DNA of 64,000 nt from Macrosoma leucophasiata (GCA_036365455.1 JAWQUS010000003.1:4298001-4362000), one strand, 5' to 3'. Positions 53,506 through 64,000 are shown, numbered from the stretch's first letter. The notes: generated by a model not told the origin, from the sequence alone. Translations and numbers: made by a program.

Positions 53506-53932
53506 GTCGATGGGCCACCAATGACAAGGGACAAAAATGTCTAGCAAATTGTGGGTCATGTATGCCTAAATGCATTATTCTGGCTACCCGTTCGCAGAAG
53601 ACAGACGCGAAGTGATATAAGTAAGACAATTATTTTATCTCACTGACTCAGTAACACATCTAGTTTTCTTCAGATGTCTTTGAAAATACACTACAAGTAT
53701 TTAAAATAACGTTTTAGTTGCAGTTCAACTTCAATTCTCGCATGTTCTAAGGTTTCCAAAGTTGCAGCGCTTCTAAAATACTTTGTACAAACTTTGAGCT
53801 CCAGGATGGTCATGTCGGTGTTTTTTTGGACAAACTTGCGCTTTACACACAAAGGACGTACGAACAATTGGACTCTTACTATGGTTTGGTGTAAGTTAAA
53901 ACCTCTTGGAGTTTGGAGTATTTTCCGACGAT

Positions 53933-54196
53933 GCGTTACCACTCCTGAGACCTAAGGTGTTTTTGGTGTAACACTTTAGGCATCAGGAGTGGTAACGCAT
54001 CTGCATTTTGACCTTGGTCTTTGTATGGGTGTCTATAGGCTGCAGTCATCACTTAACATCAATGTGAACTGCATGCTTGTTTGCCACTTCCATTACATAA
54101 ATAAAAATCGTTATGCCTCTGTGCCGTAAATTACAGGTCCGAACATTACCACCTGGTAACACGATAGTGCTGAACACTACCATTTAGCGGCAAGTA
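53933..54196. mobile_element. Family A inserted into family A
   Basis: A minus-strand copy (53933-53962 and 54110-54196, GATGCGTTACCACTCCTGAG / ATGCCTCTGTGCCG...) is interrupted by a plus-strand 3' half (about 53966-54107, TAGGCATCAGGAGTGGTAAC to TTACATAAATAAAAA). Confidence 0.75.
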
Positions 54197-54199
54197 GGT

Positions 54200-54715
54200 A
54201 CCTATATACTTTTGTTAAAGTTAAAGTTATTGTTAACATTGAGTAACTGTCGAGTTGATCGGAGGCGTTTTTCTTATAACATAATCGCAAACTAAAAAGC
54301 AGGGGTATCCAATAATCGATCTCAATCCATTTTCGATGACTTTCAATCGATACTTGGATCCGTTTGTCTAAAAAGTCGCCCCATTAACAAATCTACAGAA
54401 GAATTTTGAGATCGATCAAAAGATTGTTCGCAATCTAACAGTGCAATATTGGGATCGGCTGAATCAATACGCCAAAGATAACTAATATCTTTGTAATACG
54501 CCTTTCTTGATCTCCAAACCCGCAACCACTTGTAACTTGAACCTCTTTTACATTAAAATGGCGGTGCTGGTCGCAGCGGTCAAAGCCTCAAAGGAGAGGT
54601 TTCCAAGCGTTTCCAATATATTCTCGGTTACCAAAGATTATTTAAACTTTTTCCATTCTACTCACATTGTCAAGGTAGAATAAATAAATGTCTTTCATAC
54701 AGGGTTTTAGTATAT
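54200..54715. other. No recognised feature
   Basis: No shared repeats and no supported frames. Confidence 0.45.
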
Positions 54716-54718
54716 CAC

Positions 54719-55045
54719 TAGCTGTGCCCGCGACTTCTTCCACGTGAGAAAAAATATGATTGTTCAGTATCTACCCGGACGAAGTCGTGGGCGCAGCTAG
54801 TACAAAAGCAGCCTAAGTTACTCCTTATCACATCAGCTATCTGCCAGTGAAAGTCCCGTCAAAATCGGTCCAGCCGTTCCCAAGATTAGCCCCGCCAAAC
54901 AGACAGACAGACAGACAAAAATTGAAAAAAATGTTGTTTTGGTATATGTACCGTGTAAACATACATATGCATTTAGTAAAAAGCGGTTATTTTAATATTA
55001 CAAACAGACACTCCAATTTTATTTATTTGTATAGATGTTTAGATA
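54719..55045 (+). repeat. TAGCTGTGCCCGCGAC-type repeat with 5' foldback
   Basis: CTAGCTGTGCCCGCGACTTC pairs with GAAGTCGTGGGCGCAGCTAG at 54780-54800. A (CAGA)n run follows at 54898-54919, then a shared ATTTGTATAGATG end. The second copy is 56813-57135. Confidence 0.7.
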
Positions 55046-55164
55046 TAGATTACTTCCATGGTTAATAAGGTTGTGATTAACATCATAAGGAAAGTGGATA
55101 CTGTTGATTTTAGATATTTTCATACAGGTAGCTATAAATTTAATAAAGTTGGCATCGGGACATG

Positions 55165-55390
55165 ACGACCCACTAGCGGAAGAATAAGTATCTAGTGGAA
55201 GAGATTTTTTCCACTAGTCAACTGAACAATGACGATCAAACTATTTTTTTATTATTACAACGGGGCGGTAGTAAGTGCAATAACGCAAGGTGGGTAGCAG
55301 AGTCCTGCGATAAAACTACCACTGCGATCGACAATTCGCATACTAAGAGTGGCGATTATGACATATCCCCCCTTGTTGGAATGGATTTAG
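55165..55390. repeat. Repeat shared with 40285-40510
   Basis: CCACTAGTCAACTGAACAAT, CGGGGCGGTAGTAAGTGCAA and AGAGTGGCGATTATGACATA match the 40-kb copy. Confidence 0.6.
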
Positions 55391-55477
55391 TCCAGCTGTG
55401 AGCGTCATACGGCTGAAATGATGATGAAGATAAATTAGAAAAATATGTATGAAAAACTGCTAACTTTATTATTATTA

Positions 55478-55620
55478 TTTTTTAATGCAAGTGGCGAACA
55501 AGCAAGCAGTTCACATTGATGTTAAGTGATAACTGCAGCCTATAGACACCCACACGAAGACCAAGAGGAAAAAAAAATGCAGATGCATTGCCACCCTTGA
55601 GGCGTAATTTATTTTCCCTC
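55478..55620 (-). mobile_element. Family A diverged 3' half
   Basis: TTTTTAATGCAAGTGGCGAA ... AACTGCAGCCTATAGACACC ... TTGCCACCCTTGAGGCGT. Confidence 0.75.
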
Positions 55621-55837
55621 TATAATAGATAATATGGGTTTTTTCTTCTTTCTTTTTACCTATTTCGATAACCTTCATCATAAATTGACGTGAAACCCAA
55701 TCGTAATTTACTAAGTACTAAATGTAACAACCCTGAAGCATTTGGGTATATGCGAAGGAAAGCGGCATTTTGCAAAACTTCAAAGGCGATAAACTACTGT
55801 ATGTACTTATACTGTGGTAATACTGTAACCTATCAAC

Positions 55838-56050
55838 ATCTACATGAAACCACAGATATCAATGAAGACGCGTTGCCACTCCTGAGGCCTAAGGTATTAT
55901 GCCTCTGTGTAGGAAATCACAGGAACGTACATTAATACCATCTGATCGGAACACAATAGTGCTGAACAACAACAATTTAATGGCAAGTAGATTAGATAAT
56001 GCGGTGGAGACTACGTCCGAGAGCTGTGTCACTGGAGCTCCATCACCAAT
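55838..56050 (-). mobile_element. Family A diverged, 3' tail missing
   Basis: ACATGAAACCACAGATATCA ... GCCACTCCTGAGGCCTAAGG ... GTCACTGGAGCTCCATCACC. Old copy with many substitutions. Confidence 0.75.
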
Positions 56051-56099
56051 AACTTACTCAACTAAAGCACGAGCGCTATCATAATATGAACAAGAACGT

Positions 56100-56640
56100 A
56101 AAGTGATTGCGATCGAGTTAGAAAAAATAAAGCCCCTCCAATTTACCCAAATGTTTCGCTTTACTCCGTGACCCCGGCAACAGTGGGTCTCAAGGGTAGA
56201 TCATGTCATCAGGGTTGTGCTTAGGTCAGTATTTCTTTCTTTAAAAGTAATGAGGGTGACAACAAGCATGCAGCTAACATCGATAGTATTATTATGACTG
56301 CAGTCTATAGTCTCGCTCACATTGATTATTATAATTATTGCAGCGTATAGACACAAAAATAAAAGGTCAAAATTTAGATGCGTTGCCACCCCTGAGACCT
56401 AAGTTGTTATGTCTCTGTGATAGTTATGACGGGGTCATACACCATACAATGGGACCAAATATTTTTATTGCCTTCTTTAACTAACCTCCCTTTTTATCTT
56501 AGAAAGCAAATTGATTGCGATCAAGTTAGAAAGAATAAAGCTCGTCCAATTTACCCAAATGTTTCGCCAACTCAAATTTGGGTTTACTCCGTGACCCCGG
56601 AAACAGCGGGTCTCAAGGGATGACCCATGTCATCAGGACT
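56100..56640 (+). repeat. Direct repeat pair flanking a family A fragment
   Basis: About 56105-56215 and 56515-56640 share GATTGCGATC[G/A]AGTTAGAAA, CCAATTTACCCAAATGTTTC, TTACTCCGTGACCCCGG and CATGTCATCAGG. The second copy has 15 extra bases (CAACTCAAATTTGGG). A diverged minus-strand family A 3' half (56240-56445) lies between them. Confidence 0.75.
56240..56445 (-). mobile_element. Family A diverged 3' half with internal duplication
   Basis: CAACAAGCATGCAGCTAACA ... GCGTTGCCACCCCTGAGACC ... GACGGGGTCATACA. The TGACTGCAGTCTATAG segment is partly repeated as ATTATTGCAGCGTATAG. Confidence 0.7.
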
Positions 56641-56812
56641 AGTTCTTATTCATGCCTCCATAAAATAAATCATGGAGAACGGAAATAATTTTGGTACACC
56701 TATTCAAGCGGAGAAATGTGGCTTATATGAGTTATGGAAACAATTATTTATTTCTCCGTTAGTAAAAATATGCTATACGGATTACTTGGTAGATATTTTT
56801 GGATATATTTAT

Positions 56813-57135
56813 AACTAGATGTGCCCGCGACTCCGTCCGCGTGAGAATTTATGATTGTTCAGTATCTACCCGGTCAAAGTTGTGGGCGCAGCTAGTATAA
56901 AAGTAGCCTAAGTTACTCCTTATTACATAAGCTATCTGCCAGTGATAGTCCCGTCAAAATCGGTAGAGCCGTTCCCGGGATTAGCCGAAACAAACAGACA
57001 GACAGGTAAAAATTGTAAAAAAAATTGTTTTGGCATATGTACCGTGTATACATACATATCCATTTAGTAAAAAAAGCGGTTATTTTTATATTACAAACAA
57101 ACACTCCAATTTTATTTATTTGTATATAGATGTAT
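56813..57135 (+). repeat. TAGCTGTGCCCGCGAC-type repeat, second copy
   Basis: CTAGATGTGCCCGCGACTCC ... GTTGTGGGCGCAGCTAGTAT ... GTCCCGTCAAAATCGGTAGA ... TTACAAACAAACACTCCAAT. It is similar to 54719-55045 along its whole length. Confidence 0.7.
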
Positions 57136-57295
57136 AGATACACTTGTTATTCGCTTACGTCCTTAAAACAATATGTTACAGCTATATACAGATAGGTGTA
57201 AAAATAAACTTGAGATTAGTCCGCTAAACTGAAATCCATTTTCGTAGAGAGGCTAACGATTGTTTTTTCAACCGTCTTAGGAATTGCAGATTAAA

Positions 57296-57470
57296 ATTGC
57301 TACTTTCAACTTCAGTCGGCCAAACTTAAGTACTACTATAATGGGTGCTACTTAAGTTTAGCCGTCTGAAGGTAGAAGAAGCAATGGTAGAAGAAACATT
57401 TTTAGAGAGATTTCGGCTTAAAAATTGCTTCTTCTACCTTCAGTAGGCTACTTAAACTCAAACTGAAATT
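57296..57470. mobile_element. Foldback element (CTTCAGTCGGCCAAACTTAAG)
   Basis: ATTGCTACTTTCAACTTCAG at the left pairs with the block ending GAAGGTAGAAGAAGCAAT near 57391. A third, again inverted, piece (ATTGCTTCTTCTACCTTCAG) follows at about 57425-57460. A related fragment lies near 57812-57845. No coding capacity. Confidence 0.6.
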
Positions 57471-58145
57471 CAAAACTTTATTTAATCACTTGGAAATAAT
57501 AGAATTTTGCTTGTGATACAATGTGTAATTACAAAATATAAAATTAAAGCGAATAACAACTGAAACGTTCATTAATATGTCAAAGTAAACAAATATAAAA
57601 TAAATAGTTGTCCAAAAATATTAAATAATAAAATCAACGGTAATCAACGGTAGGTATCAACAGAATGTTCCATACTCTCTTTTACAAACGGTAAGATAAG
57701 ACTAAATAAAAGAATATGGGACATTGCTTGTCATTCACTGGTAGAGTTTCAAAGCCCACATTACTGAGAAAAACCCTGCCAAAACAAAACTCAGTACTAC
57801 TACTAAGTAGGTACCTACTACTTATGTTTAGCCGACTATGCCCAATAAATTTAATTTATCATGCATGGGCACATTACCTAGCTTCTGGACCGCCAATCCA
57901 TTCGTTTTTTCTTCATTTGGATATGTCTCAATATCGTTAAGGTACACTCCTCGACTCGCGGATCGAAGCCGGCTCTCAAGCAATTGCTATCACCATAGCC
58001 ATCGAACAAACAAAAGAGACGGTCTGTCCTTATGTTGATGGGCAACATTTTTTGTTGGATACTGAACCTTTTTTTAGAAGTTTGTAGTACGTATTCTCTA
58101 AAAAATAAAAATGTATATACCTATTCGTAGATTTGAATGTCACAA

Positions 58146-58442
58146 GCATAGAGCAACACGGGCCACCGGCCGCGGCGGACCGGAGGGGAGTAGCCATATG
58201 CTGGCTTTCCCCTTTGTCAGAGTACAAGACCAAATGGTCCTATGCCTGTCGCCCTGAAATTGTTTATGTGTTTTGTTAAAGTCAAGGTGTGAGCTTCGTA
58301 GTAATAGACGATTTTTGTAGTGTGAGTGGGTGTCACACGTATTTCCCCCCGCAAAAAATGACAGACAGTTTTGCATCGGTAATAAACGCTATGGCTACTC
58401 CCCTCCGGTCCGCTGCGACCAGTGGGCTAAGTAGCTCTATGG
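58146..58442. mobile_element. MITE-like element with GC-rich inverted ends
   Basis: GGACCGGAGGGGAGTAGCCATA at about 58179 is inverted as TATGGCTACTCCCCTCCGGT CC at about 58390. The inverted arms extend to TAGAGCAACACGGGCCACCGG versus CCAGTGGGCTAAGTAGCTCTA. The interior is about 190 bp with no transposase. Confidence 0.6.
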
Positions 58443-58499
58443 CCACAAATGGTTCAAGATTTTTTTTTACAACTATTACAAAAACCTCACCATAAAAAT

Positions 58500-59437
58500 T
58501 AAGACCGTTTTCTATTACCGAAAATAGAAATCCATAAGATAAGGCTGTAAAGTGGTAAAATTGACAAAAATCGTACCTGCAAATAAATGAAAATGTTACA
58601 CAAGACATAGCCTATTACCTAACCCTAGGCAACCTAACTAGACGAGAGAAAATCGATCCAAACTAACACGGGTGTCGAATGAATGCGCACAATGAACGTC
58701 GTTACGAACAGTCGGGCACGCGGGAAGTAATTTGGCGCTGAAGAAATTCTTCTAAAGAAATAGAATACCTCCGTGGAACACCCATCTATATTGTTAAGCG
58801 ATTACAGCTCTTAAGCTGTCGAAATAACGATGTCTGCTTCAAAACGCTGCGTGGCGATTCGCTCGGAGAATATTGAAAATTGAAACGAAGCTATTTCTTC
58901 CGTGAGACTGAATAAATTTAAATATCGCAGATATTAAATTGCATTGTGAAATATAAACAATTTTTGTTTCGAACGAATTGGTAGAAAATTGTTTATGGAT
59001 AAAAAATGACAGATTTTTTGCAAGTACCCACGTAATCGCAATTTCATACTGAAATGTTAAAAAATGTTAGTTTTGTATTCATGTATTGTTTTTAATGTTA
59101 CGACGATAGTATTCAGCTACAGCTTGATGTTTGTTGTTATGCGTGAAAAAATCTGAAGATAAATACTTATACGTCGCTTTCGGAATTGGTTCTTAGTGAA
59201 AAATAAATTATGAAAGTGAGTACTAAACCTTACTTTGGTAAATAAACAGTAATTATCTAACACTTTATGCCTGGCAGCAAAATGCAAATTGGCAACCAAA
59301 CTGTAGTGATATCCACACATCACTAGTGATGCAAGACACGTAATTAACATAGGCACGAGCATAAAATCGAGGTTGTTATTTGTTATTATGCTAAGATAAT
59401 GAGAAAAGGTACAAGACCAATACTTTTAAAATACACT
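58500..59437. other. No recognised feature
   Basis: No shared repeat families and no supported frames. Confidence 0.45.
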
Positions 59438-59583
59438 GTTTTTATTGTTACGAAGGATGCAGATCACGATGATGTTAGGTGATGACTGCAGCCTAGAAGG
59501 ACCAGAGGTCGAAATGTAGATGCGTTGCCACCCCTGAGACGTAAGGTGTTATGTCTCTGGGATAGTTATTATGGGGCCATACA
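59438..59583 (-). mobile_element. Family A diverged 3' half
   Basis: ATGTTAGGTGATGACTGCAG ... GATGCGTTGCCACCCCTGAG ... ATTATGGGGCCATACA. Diverged subfamily. Confidence 0.7.
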
Positions 59584-59936
59584 TACGTAGTCACTTGTTA
59601 GTATTTTTTTCTTGATTTAAAATTCATGTTGAATGTCTGTTTCCAAATATTAATTAACATCATGCAGCCGATTGCCATATTTATATATGTACTCTTGATG
59701 AAAGCTGTTGAACATAATATTCCTAGAGGTTAGAGGTTTCTGGCTCAGTACATCTTCTTACGATAGGTGGCGCACGTGTATATGTATATACCTGATAGAA
59801 GACAGGCAAACGATTTAAAAAACCAACACGTAGTAGCAGTTTAATCTCTCCAGACACGAGAAAAATATGACAATTGAAATTCAATTGTGTCTCGTCGCCG
59901 GTGGCCGTACGATCCTTGAAGGATTAATGGAGTGTT

Positions 59937-59952
59937 ATTTTTTACCTTTCAG
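59937..59952 (+). promoter_or_regulatory. 3' splice site before gene 2
   Basis: ATTTTTTACCTTTCAG, a consensus acceptor 12 bases before the chosen ATG. A TAA at 59959-59961 lies in frame between the two. If this acceptor is used, translation must begin at or after 59965. Confidence 0.65.
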
Positions 59953-59964
59953 ACATGTTAAACT

Positions 59965-60924
59965 ATGGCTCTTTTAACACCAGAAAACGACAAAGCCAAC
60001 AGAAGTAAACAGGAAAAACAAACAAATAGAAATAAATCCGTAAAGAGCAACCGTAAGAAAATTGAAACAAAAAATTCTAGAAAATTATTAAATTACCCGC
60101 AAAACAAGAGAAAATCAACACAGAACACTATAGAAAAAATTTCTACAATGGCGACGTACTATCCCCATTATCAAATGGTTCCCCAAACCTACAATTACCC
60201 CGTCATTGTTACTGAATGGAGTCCATTAGTCACTACGGTTTCAAGTCCTGTTTATACGACCCCAATGACTATGCCCGTTGCAATAATCAATCCTACACAG
60301 ATAATAGCCCAACTTTACCCATACACTACATTAGTAACAGACAGAGTCTTAACATCAACAATAGCTACAAGTATTCCAGATGAAATACTTGCTTTATCGA
60401 ATATTTATAATCCATTGATCTGTTACTCACCCGATTTGCCTGTTAACTCACCGACAGATATCAACGATAAGTATTATACTGCTGAAAGTCCACCAGAAGC
60501 TGTAAATATTGATCCATTAGAGTTTTACTTAACATTGCCAAGAGAACTATTTCCTACAGCAAGAATGCTCGCTCTGGATCCGAATCCCATTATAGATGAA
60601 TTTTGTAAACTAACCAATGTCAATGATAATGCACCTTGGATTTTAGATTTAGAATTTGGAATACCTAGAGCACCTGTGACGCGTGCCATTCCTATCTACG
60701 ATGTACAGTTTAATAGTATAAATTGCAAAAATACGCCAAGTGCTATTCATCCAGGTTTTGAGAGCTGTAGTCACGATTTCAAAAAGATATTCCTCTTTTA
60801 TTATGACTGTGTGATATCTACCTGGTACAAAGGTTACATTATAATGAATTATGATAAATCTGTACAGAATTTCCAATCGTGGTTGTTATTACCCATGCAA
60901 GTTTTCGGAATGTGTTGGCCGTAA
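59965..60924 (+). CDS. Orphan protein, unassigned (319 aa)
   Basis: The start is the first in-frame ATG after the in-frame stop at 59959. A second ATG with a good context (ACAATGGCG, residue 62) is an alternative. Residues about 8-57 are strongly basic and rich in Lys, Asn and Arg, as in nucleic-acid-binding or nuclear-targeting tails. Residues 63-135 are rich in Pro, Thr, Tyr and Val with little charge (a segment around PVIVTEWSPLV). Residues about 150-250 are more ordered and acidic. The C-terminal 50 residues hold several Cys, Tyr and Trp. No known domain, signal peptide or clear membrane helix was recognised. It has no transposon similarity to other parts of the window. The last segment could be read-through into an intron. 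The long uninterrupted frame, the splice signal and the AATAAA signal make it a likely real exon; its role is unknown. Confidence 0.7.
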   Translation: MALLTPENDKANRSKQEKQTNRNKSVKSNRKKIETKNSRKLLNYPQNKRKSTQNTIEKISTMATYYPHYQMVPQTYNYPVIVTEWSPLVTTVSSPVYTTPMTMPVAIINPTQIIAQLYPYTTLVTDRVLTSTIATSIPDEILALSNIYNPLICYSPDLPVNSPTDINDKYYTAESPPEAVNIDPLEFYLTLPRELFPTARMLALDPNPIIDEFCKLTNVNDNAPWILDLEFGIPRAPVTRAIPIYDVQFNSINCKNTPSAIHPGFESCSHDFKKIFLFYYDCVISTWYKGYIIMNYDKSVQNFQSWLLLPMQVFGMCWP

Positions 60925-61022
60925 GCATGAAGCATGTATTGTAAAAACTTTGTGTATATTTGGAATTCATATGTAAATATAGTGTTAAGATCCATTTTTA
61001 TTGCGTAAGCTTGAGATTCTGT

Positions 61023-61028
61023 AATAAA
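61023..61028 (+). promoter_or_regulatory. Polyadenylation signal of gene 2
   Basis: AATAAA, about 100 bases after the stop codon of the orphan gene. Confidence 0.6.
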
Positions 61029-61394
61029 ATAAGAACTGAAATATTATATTTTTGATTCGTTGTCCCAACTTTTAAGTTCCACAGTTTATAAAGTCAAAAT
61101 GAAACCAGGAGCCATGAAATGAGGTGATTCTTCTTACTTATGAGAAAGCTGAGTTATTATTTGGAGCAGAAATAGCACTATGGTGAGTGAGTTTTCTTGG
61201 ACTGGTTAAAATTAATCTTGTTTACCTTATTTTTAAAGTAAAATCTTAAATTAAATGCTTGATTAGGTTCAGGTATGATATTTCTTGCAATTTAGGTTTG
61301 GAATTAATATATATACCTACTTGTACTTGTAATATTATAAAGAGGTAAAGTTTGTAACTTTGTTTGTTTGAAGGGGCTTATCTTCGGAAATACT

Positions 61395-61672
61395 TTTTTT
61401 TTTTTTTTTATGTAATGGAAGTGGTAAACAAGCATGCAGTTCACATTGATGTTAAGTGATGACTGCAGCCTATAGACACACACATAAAGACCAAGGTCAA
61501 AATGCAGATGCGTTACCACTCCTGAGGCCTCTGTGCCGGAAATTACAGGGCCGTACATTACCACCTGACCGGAACACGATAGTGTTGAACACTACCATTT
61601 AGCGGCAAGTATATTAGGTAATGCGGTGGTGCCTACGCCCGCGAGCTCCGTCACTGGAGCTCTACCACCAGT
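61395..61672 (-). mobile_element. Family A SINE-like repeat, nearly full length
   Basis: Long T-run (poly-A tail), then all landmarks to GAGCTCTACCACCAGT. A short piece (TAAGGTGTTATG) is missing. Confidence 0.88.
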
Positions 61673-62059
61673 GAAATACTGAACCGATCGTGCAAATTCT
61701 TTCACAATAAAAAAGCTACTCTATTCAAGAGTGCTACAGGCTATTGTATATTTTATTATGGTTATTGTAATGTAGGTAGCATTGCATATAGAAGCATTTA
61801 ATTCTACTTCATTAATTTCAAAGTTACATTTTTGGACTGATGCAATTAGTTCTTAATCGCTTTAACTAAAGATATCGTACATTTCATTCGTTTAAGCCAC
61901 GTAAAACATACATAATGTTTGTTTCAAAATATTTATATCTATCGATAGGTACTAATTAGGTATTACTTTATAATTTTTTGAACGCGATAATCTCAGGGAC
62001 ATTTGATTGGAATTTTAGCCATAGTGACGTCCTACCGTCCACTAGTGGAGAATTCTTTT

Positions 62060-62338
62060 ACTGGTGGTAGAGCTCCAGTGACGGAGCTCGCGGGCGTAGG
62101 CACCACCGCATCACTTAATATACTTGCCGCTTAGTGGTAGTGTTCAACAATATCGTGTCAGATGGTAATGTAAGGCCCTGTAATTTCCGGCACAGAGGCA
62201 TAACACCTTAGGCCTCAGGAGTGGTAACGCTACTGCATTTTTACCTTGGTCTTTGTGTGGGTATATATTGGCTGCGGTCATCACTTAACATCAATGTGAA
62301 CTGCATGCTTGTTTGCCACTTCCATTACATAATAAAAA
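62060..62338 (+). mobile_element. Family A SINE-like repeat, full length
   Basis: Complete, from ACTGGTGGTAGAGCTCCAG to CATTACATAATAAAAA. Confidence 0.88.
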
Positions 62339-63115
62339 TTACGCTACGACCGAAAGGCACAAATAATTTGAAAACGTTTCAAAGACGTGAAGGAAAATTC
62401 AAGGCCGACGAAAAAACAGGCACAGCTAGAAATTAAAAACAAACAAAGCTGTGAATAAAGGCTTGTACACCGTAAAATCACATTTGAGACTCAGGCACCC
62501 CTGGCATTATGATAATAAAATTATAATATGATTTAAATCTAGATTTATTACAAAGTTTCAATTGTATAATATTTAGGAGCGAGGTTGCGCGTTAATTAGG
62601 GTTTTTATTATAATTTTCATCATTAGCAACATTGTGGTTGATGCTTTGGTATAATGCGTATGTAAATATGAGACGTATTCTCACACCTATTGTTGATATA
62701 AACATATATTTAGGTCCCTAGATATATCTTTGTAAAGACTTACTACTGGTTGGAAGATTGGGATGTAGGACGTAGATATTTAATCAATGGGGATATTGAA
62801 TAGGTATAAATTATTGATGTAGGTGGTTTTAATTGTCGTCGTTTATTACTATTTATTTATTCAAGTATATATTTGCTTATATATTCATACTACTGTATTT
62901 ATTCAATCTTATTTATTTATGTGTATATTTTATTCCTATGTATGAACTATGTTTATATTTATATAAATATGTGTGTGTGTATATCTTTATGTAATTTGTC
63001 TGTAAGCTCTCATTAAGTAATTTGTTTATTTTTTTTTCTTTTTTTGTTTTCCTATGATTTCTGTTTCTCTATGGTTTTTTATTTTTATTATTTTTTTATA
63101 TTGCACCCCCACAAT
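62339..63115. other. AT-rich, possibly a LINE 3' UTR in its last part
   Basis: 62340-62830 shows nothing recognisable. 62830-63115 is T-rich and TAT-rich and leads into the LINE tail at 63118-63225. Confidence 0.4.
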
Positions 63116-63117
63116 AT

Positions 63118-63225
63118 GGATCCACTACCACTAGGTCGACTGGTAGAGAATGCCTTATGGCATTAAGTCCGCCTAATGTACCTAAATGTGCATTAAAGTT
63201 TAAATAAATAAATAAATAAAATAAA
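63118..63225 (+). mobile_element. LINE 3' end with (AATA)n tail
   Basis: GGTCGACTGGTAGAGAATGC CTTATGGCATTAAGTCCGCC, then AATAAATAAATAAATAAA. Same type as 53390-53505. Confidence 0.65.
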
Positions 63226-63283
63226 GTCATTTTTTTATCATATCTTAAGAAAATGATTACTGATGATGTACTTTTTACTTTTT

Positions 63284-63727
63284 ACCGCATTACCTAATAT
63301 ACTTGCCGCTAAATGAACATAAACATCTGCAGATTTTCCTTAGTCCTGATTTCTGGCCCGAAGGTGTAGTTTTCAGACGATTTTGGGAGGCGAAACGTAC
63401 GCCCCATGTGAAGTGATGTGGTTAGTTTTAAGATAAATAATAGTATTGTATTAGTGTATTGTATGTTATGGGCCCTGGTTGCCTGAAATAAATGGTGAAA
63501 TAAATAAATAAATGATAGTGTTCAGCACTATCGTGTTCTCAGGTGGTAATGTACGACAGGTGGTAATTAATTTCTGGCACAGAGGCATAACACCTTAGGC
63601 CTCAGGTTTGGCAACGCATCAGCATTTTAACCTCTGGTTATTGTGTAAGTGTCTATAGGCTGCAGTCATCACTTAACATCAATGTGAACTGTATGCTTGT
63701 TTGCCACTTTTATAACATAAAAAAAAT
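63284..63727 (+). mobile_element. Family A repeat split by a LINE tail
   Basis: CCGCATTACCTAATATACTT GCCGCTAAATGA (63284-63315) continues after about 63511 as AATGATAGTGTTCAGCACTA. AAATGA borders both sides, so it is a likely short target-site duplication. The 5' hairpin is missing. Confidence 0.8.
63316..63511 (+). mobile_element. LINE 3' end nested in family A
   Basis: GGAGGCGAAACGTACGCCCC, TATGTTATGGGCCCTGGTTG CCTGAAATAAATGG and an (AAAT)n tail. Non-coding in its visible part. Confidence 0.6.
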
Positions 63728-63834
63728 TGAATGGGATATACTCGTAAGAATACAAAAATTATGTAAATTGGAACTTTTGAAAATACTGATTTTAATTTCA
63801 GTTAAGATACACTTTTTGGTATCCGTATTCTGCT

Positions 63835-64000
63835 TAAAAATCTATAAATATCAATGCAAAGTACTGTATCCAACAACATATATTACACATCGACCTTAGG
63901 AAGGAGATCGGCTTATTTCGGATCTGTAGAACATCGTCTCTTTCGCACCTTACCTATGTGGCATTTGTCGACCAGTCTAATAGTGTGTAAACACACTATG
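63835..64000. repeat. Repeat shared with 38000-38240, cut by window end
   Basis: GTACTGTATCCAACAACATA, GAAGGAGATCGGCTTATTTC and TCGCACCTTACCTATGTGGC match the 38-kb copy, with AATAGTGTGT at the edge. Confidence 0.5.

Overview
The window looks like nuclear DNA of an insect, most likely a moth or butterfly (Lepidoptera). It is AT-rich and gene-poor, and densely packed with short non-autonomous retroelements, 5'-truncated non-LTR retrotransposon tails, foldback/MITE-like elements and degenerate repeats of lepidopteran style. Introns are implied by consensus 3' splice sites. Nothing suggests a bacterial, viral or organellar origin. Family labels (A, B, C, D, LINE-P, LINE-Q and so on) are working names for this window, not database names.

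Only two open reading frames look like genuine host exons, both on the + strand. The first (31076-31969) encodes a 297-residue protein with a long N-terminal coiled coil and a charged Ser/Asp-rich tail. The second (59965-60924) encodes a 319-residue orphan with a basic N-terminus. Each follows a polypyrimidine-AG acceptor and is followed by an AATAAA signal. I could not assign a function to either. Most other long ORFs are fragments of reverse-transcriptase tails or chance frames inside repeats.

Layout. 1-14311: mosaic of families A, B, C and D, LINE tails, and a tandem 0.55-kb repeat (12.6-13.6 kb). 14312-21788: a near-perfect 3.54-kb inverted duplication around a 403-bp spacer. 21789-30900: minisatellite, SINEs, foldback MITEs and mostly unique AT-rich DNA. 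30956-32050: gene 1. 32051-45060: SINEs, a GC-rich retroelement tail, an 88-bp tandem array, a 1.1-kb foldback, a segmental duplication and nested insertions. 45061-49843: a second, older and mosaic inverted duplication, whose left arm is bracketed by two oppositely oriented copies of one small hairpin. 49844-59950: mostly unique AT-rich DNA with scattered repeats. 59950-61030: gene 2. 61031-64000: repeats.

The dominant element is family A, a roughly 285-bp SINE-like repeat with more than 40 full, partial or mirrored copies, about one per 1.4 kb. It has a self-complementary 5' end and an A-rich tail, and it is the host of several nested insertions with visible target-site duplications. The most notable features are the two palindromes, the hairpins bracketing one palindrome arm, the covarying 5' hairpin of family A, and family D, a tRNA-like core sitting at the centre of foldback arms.
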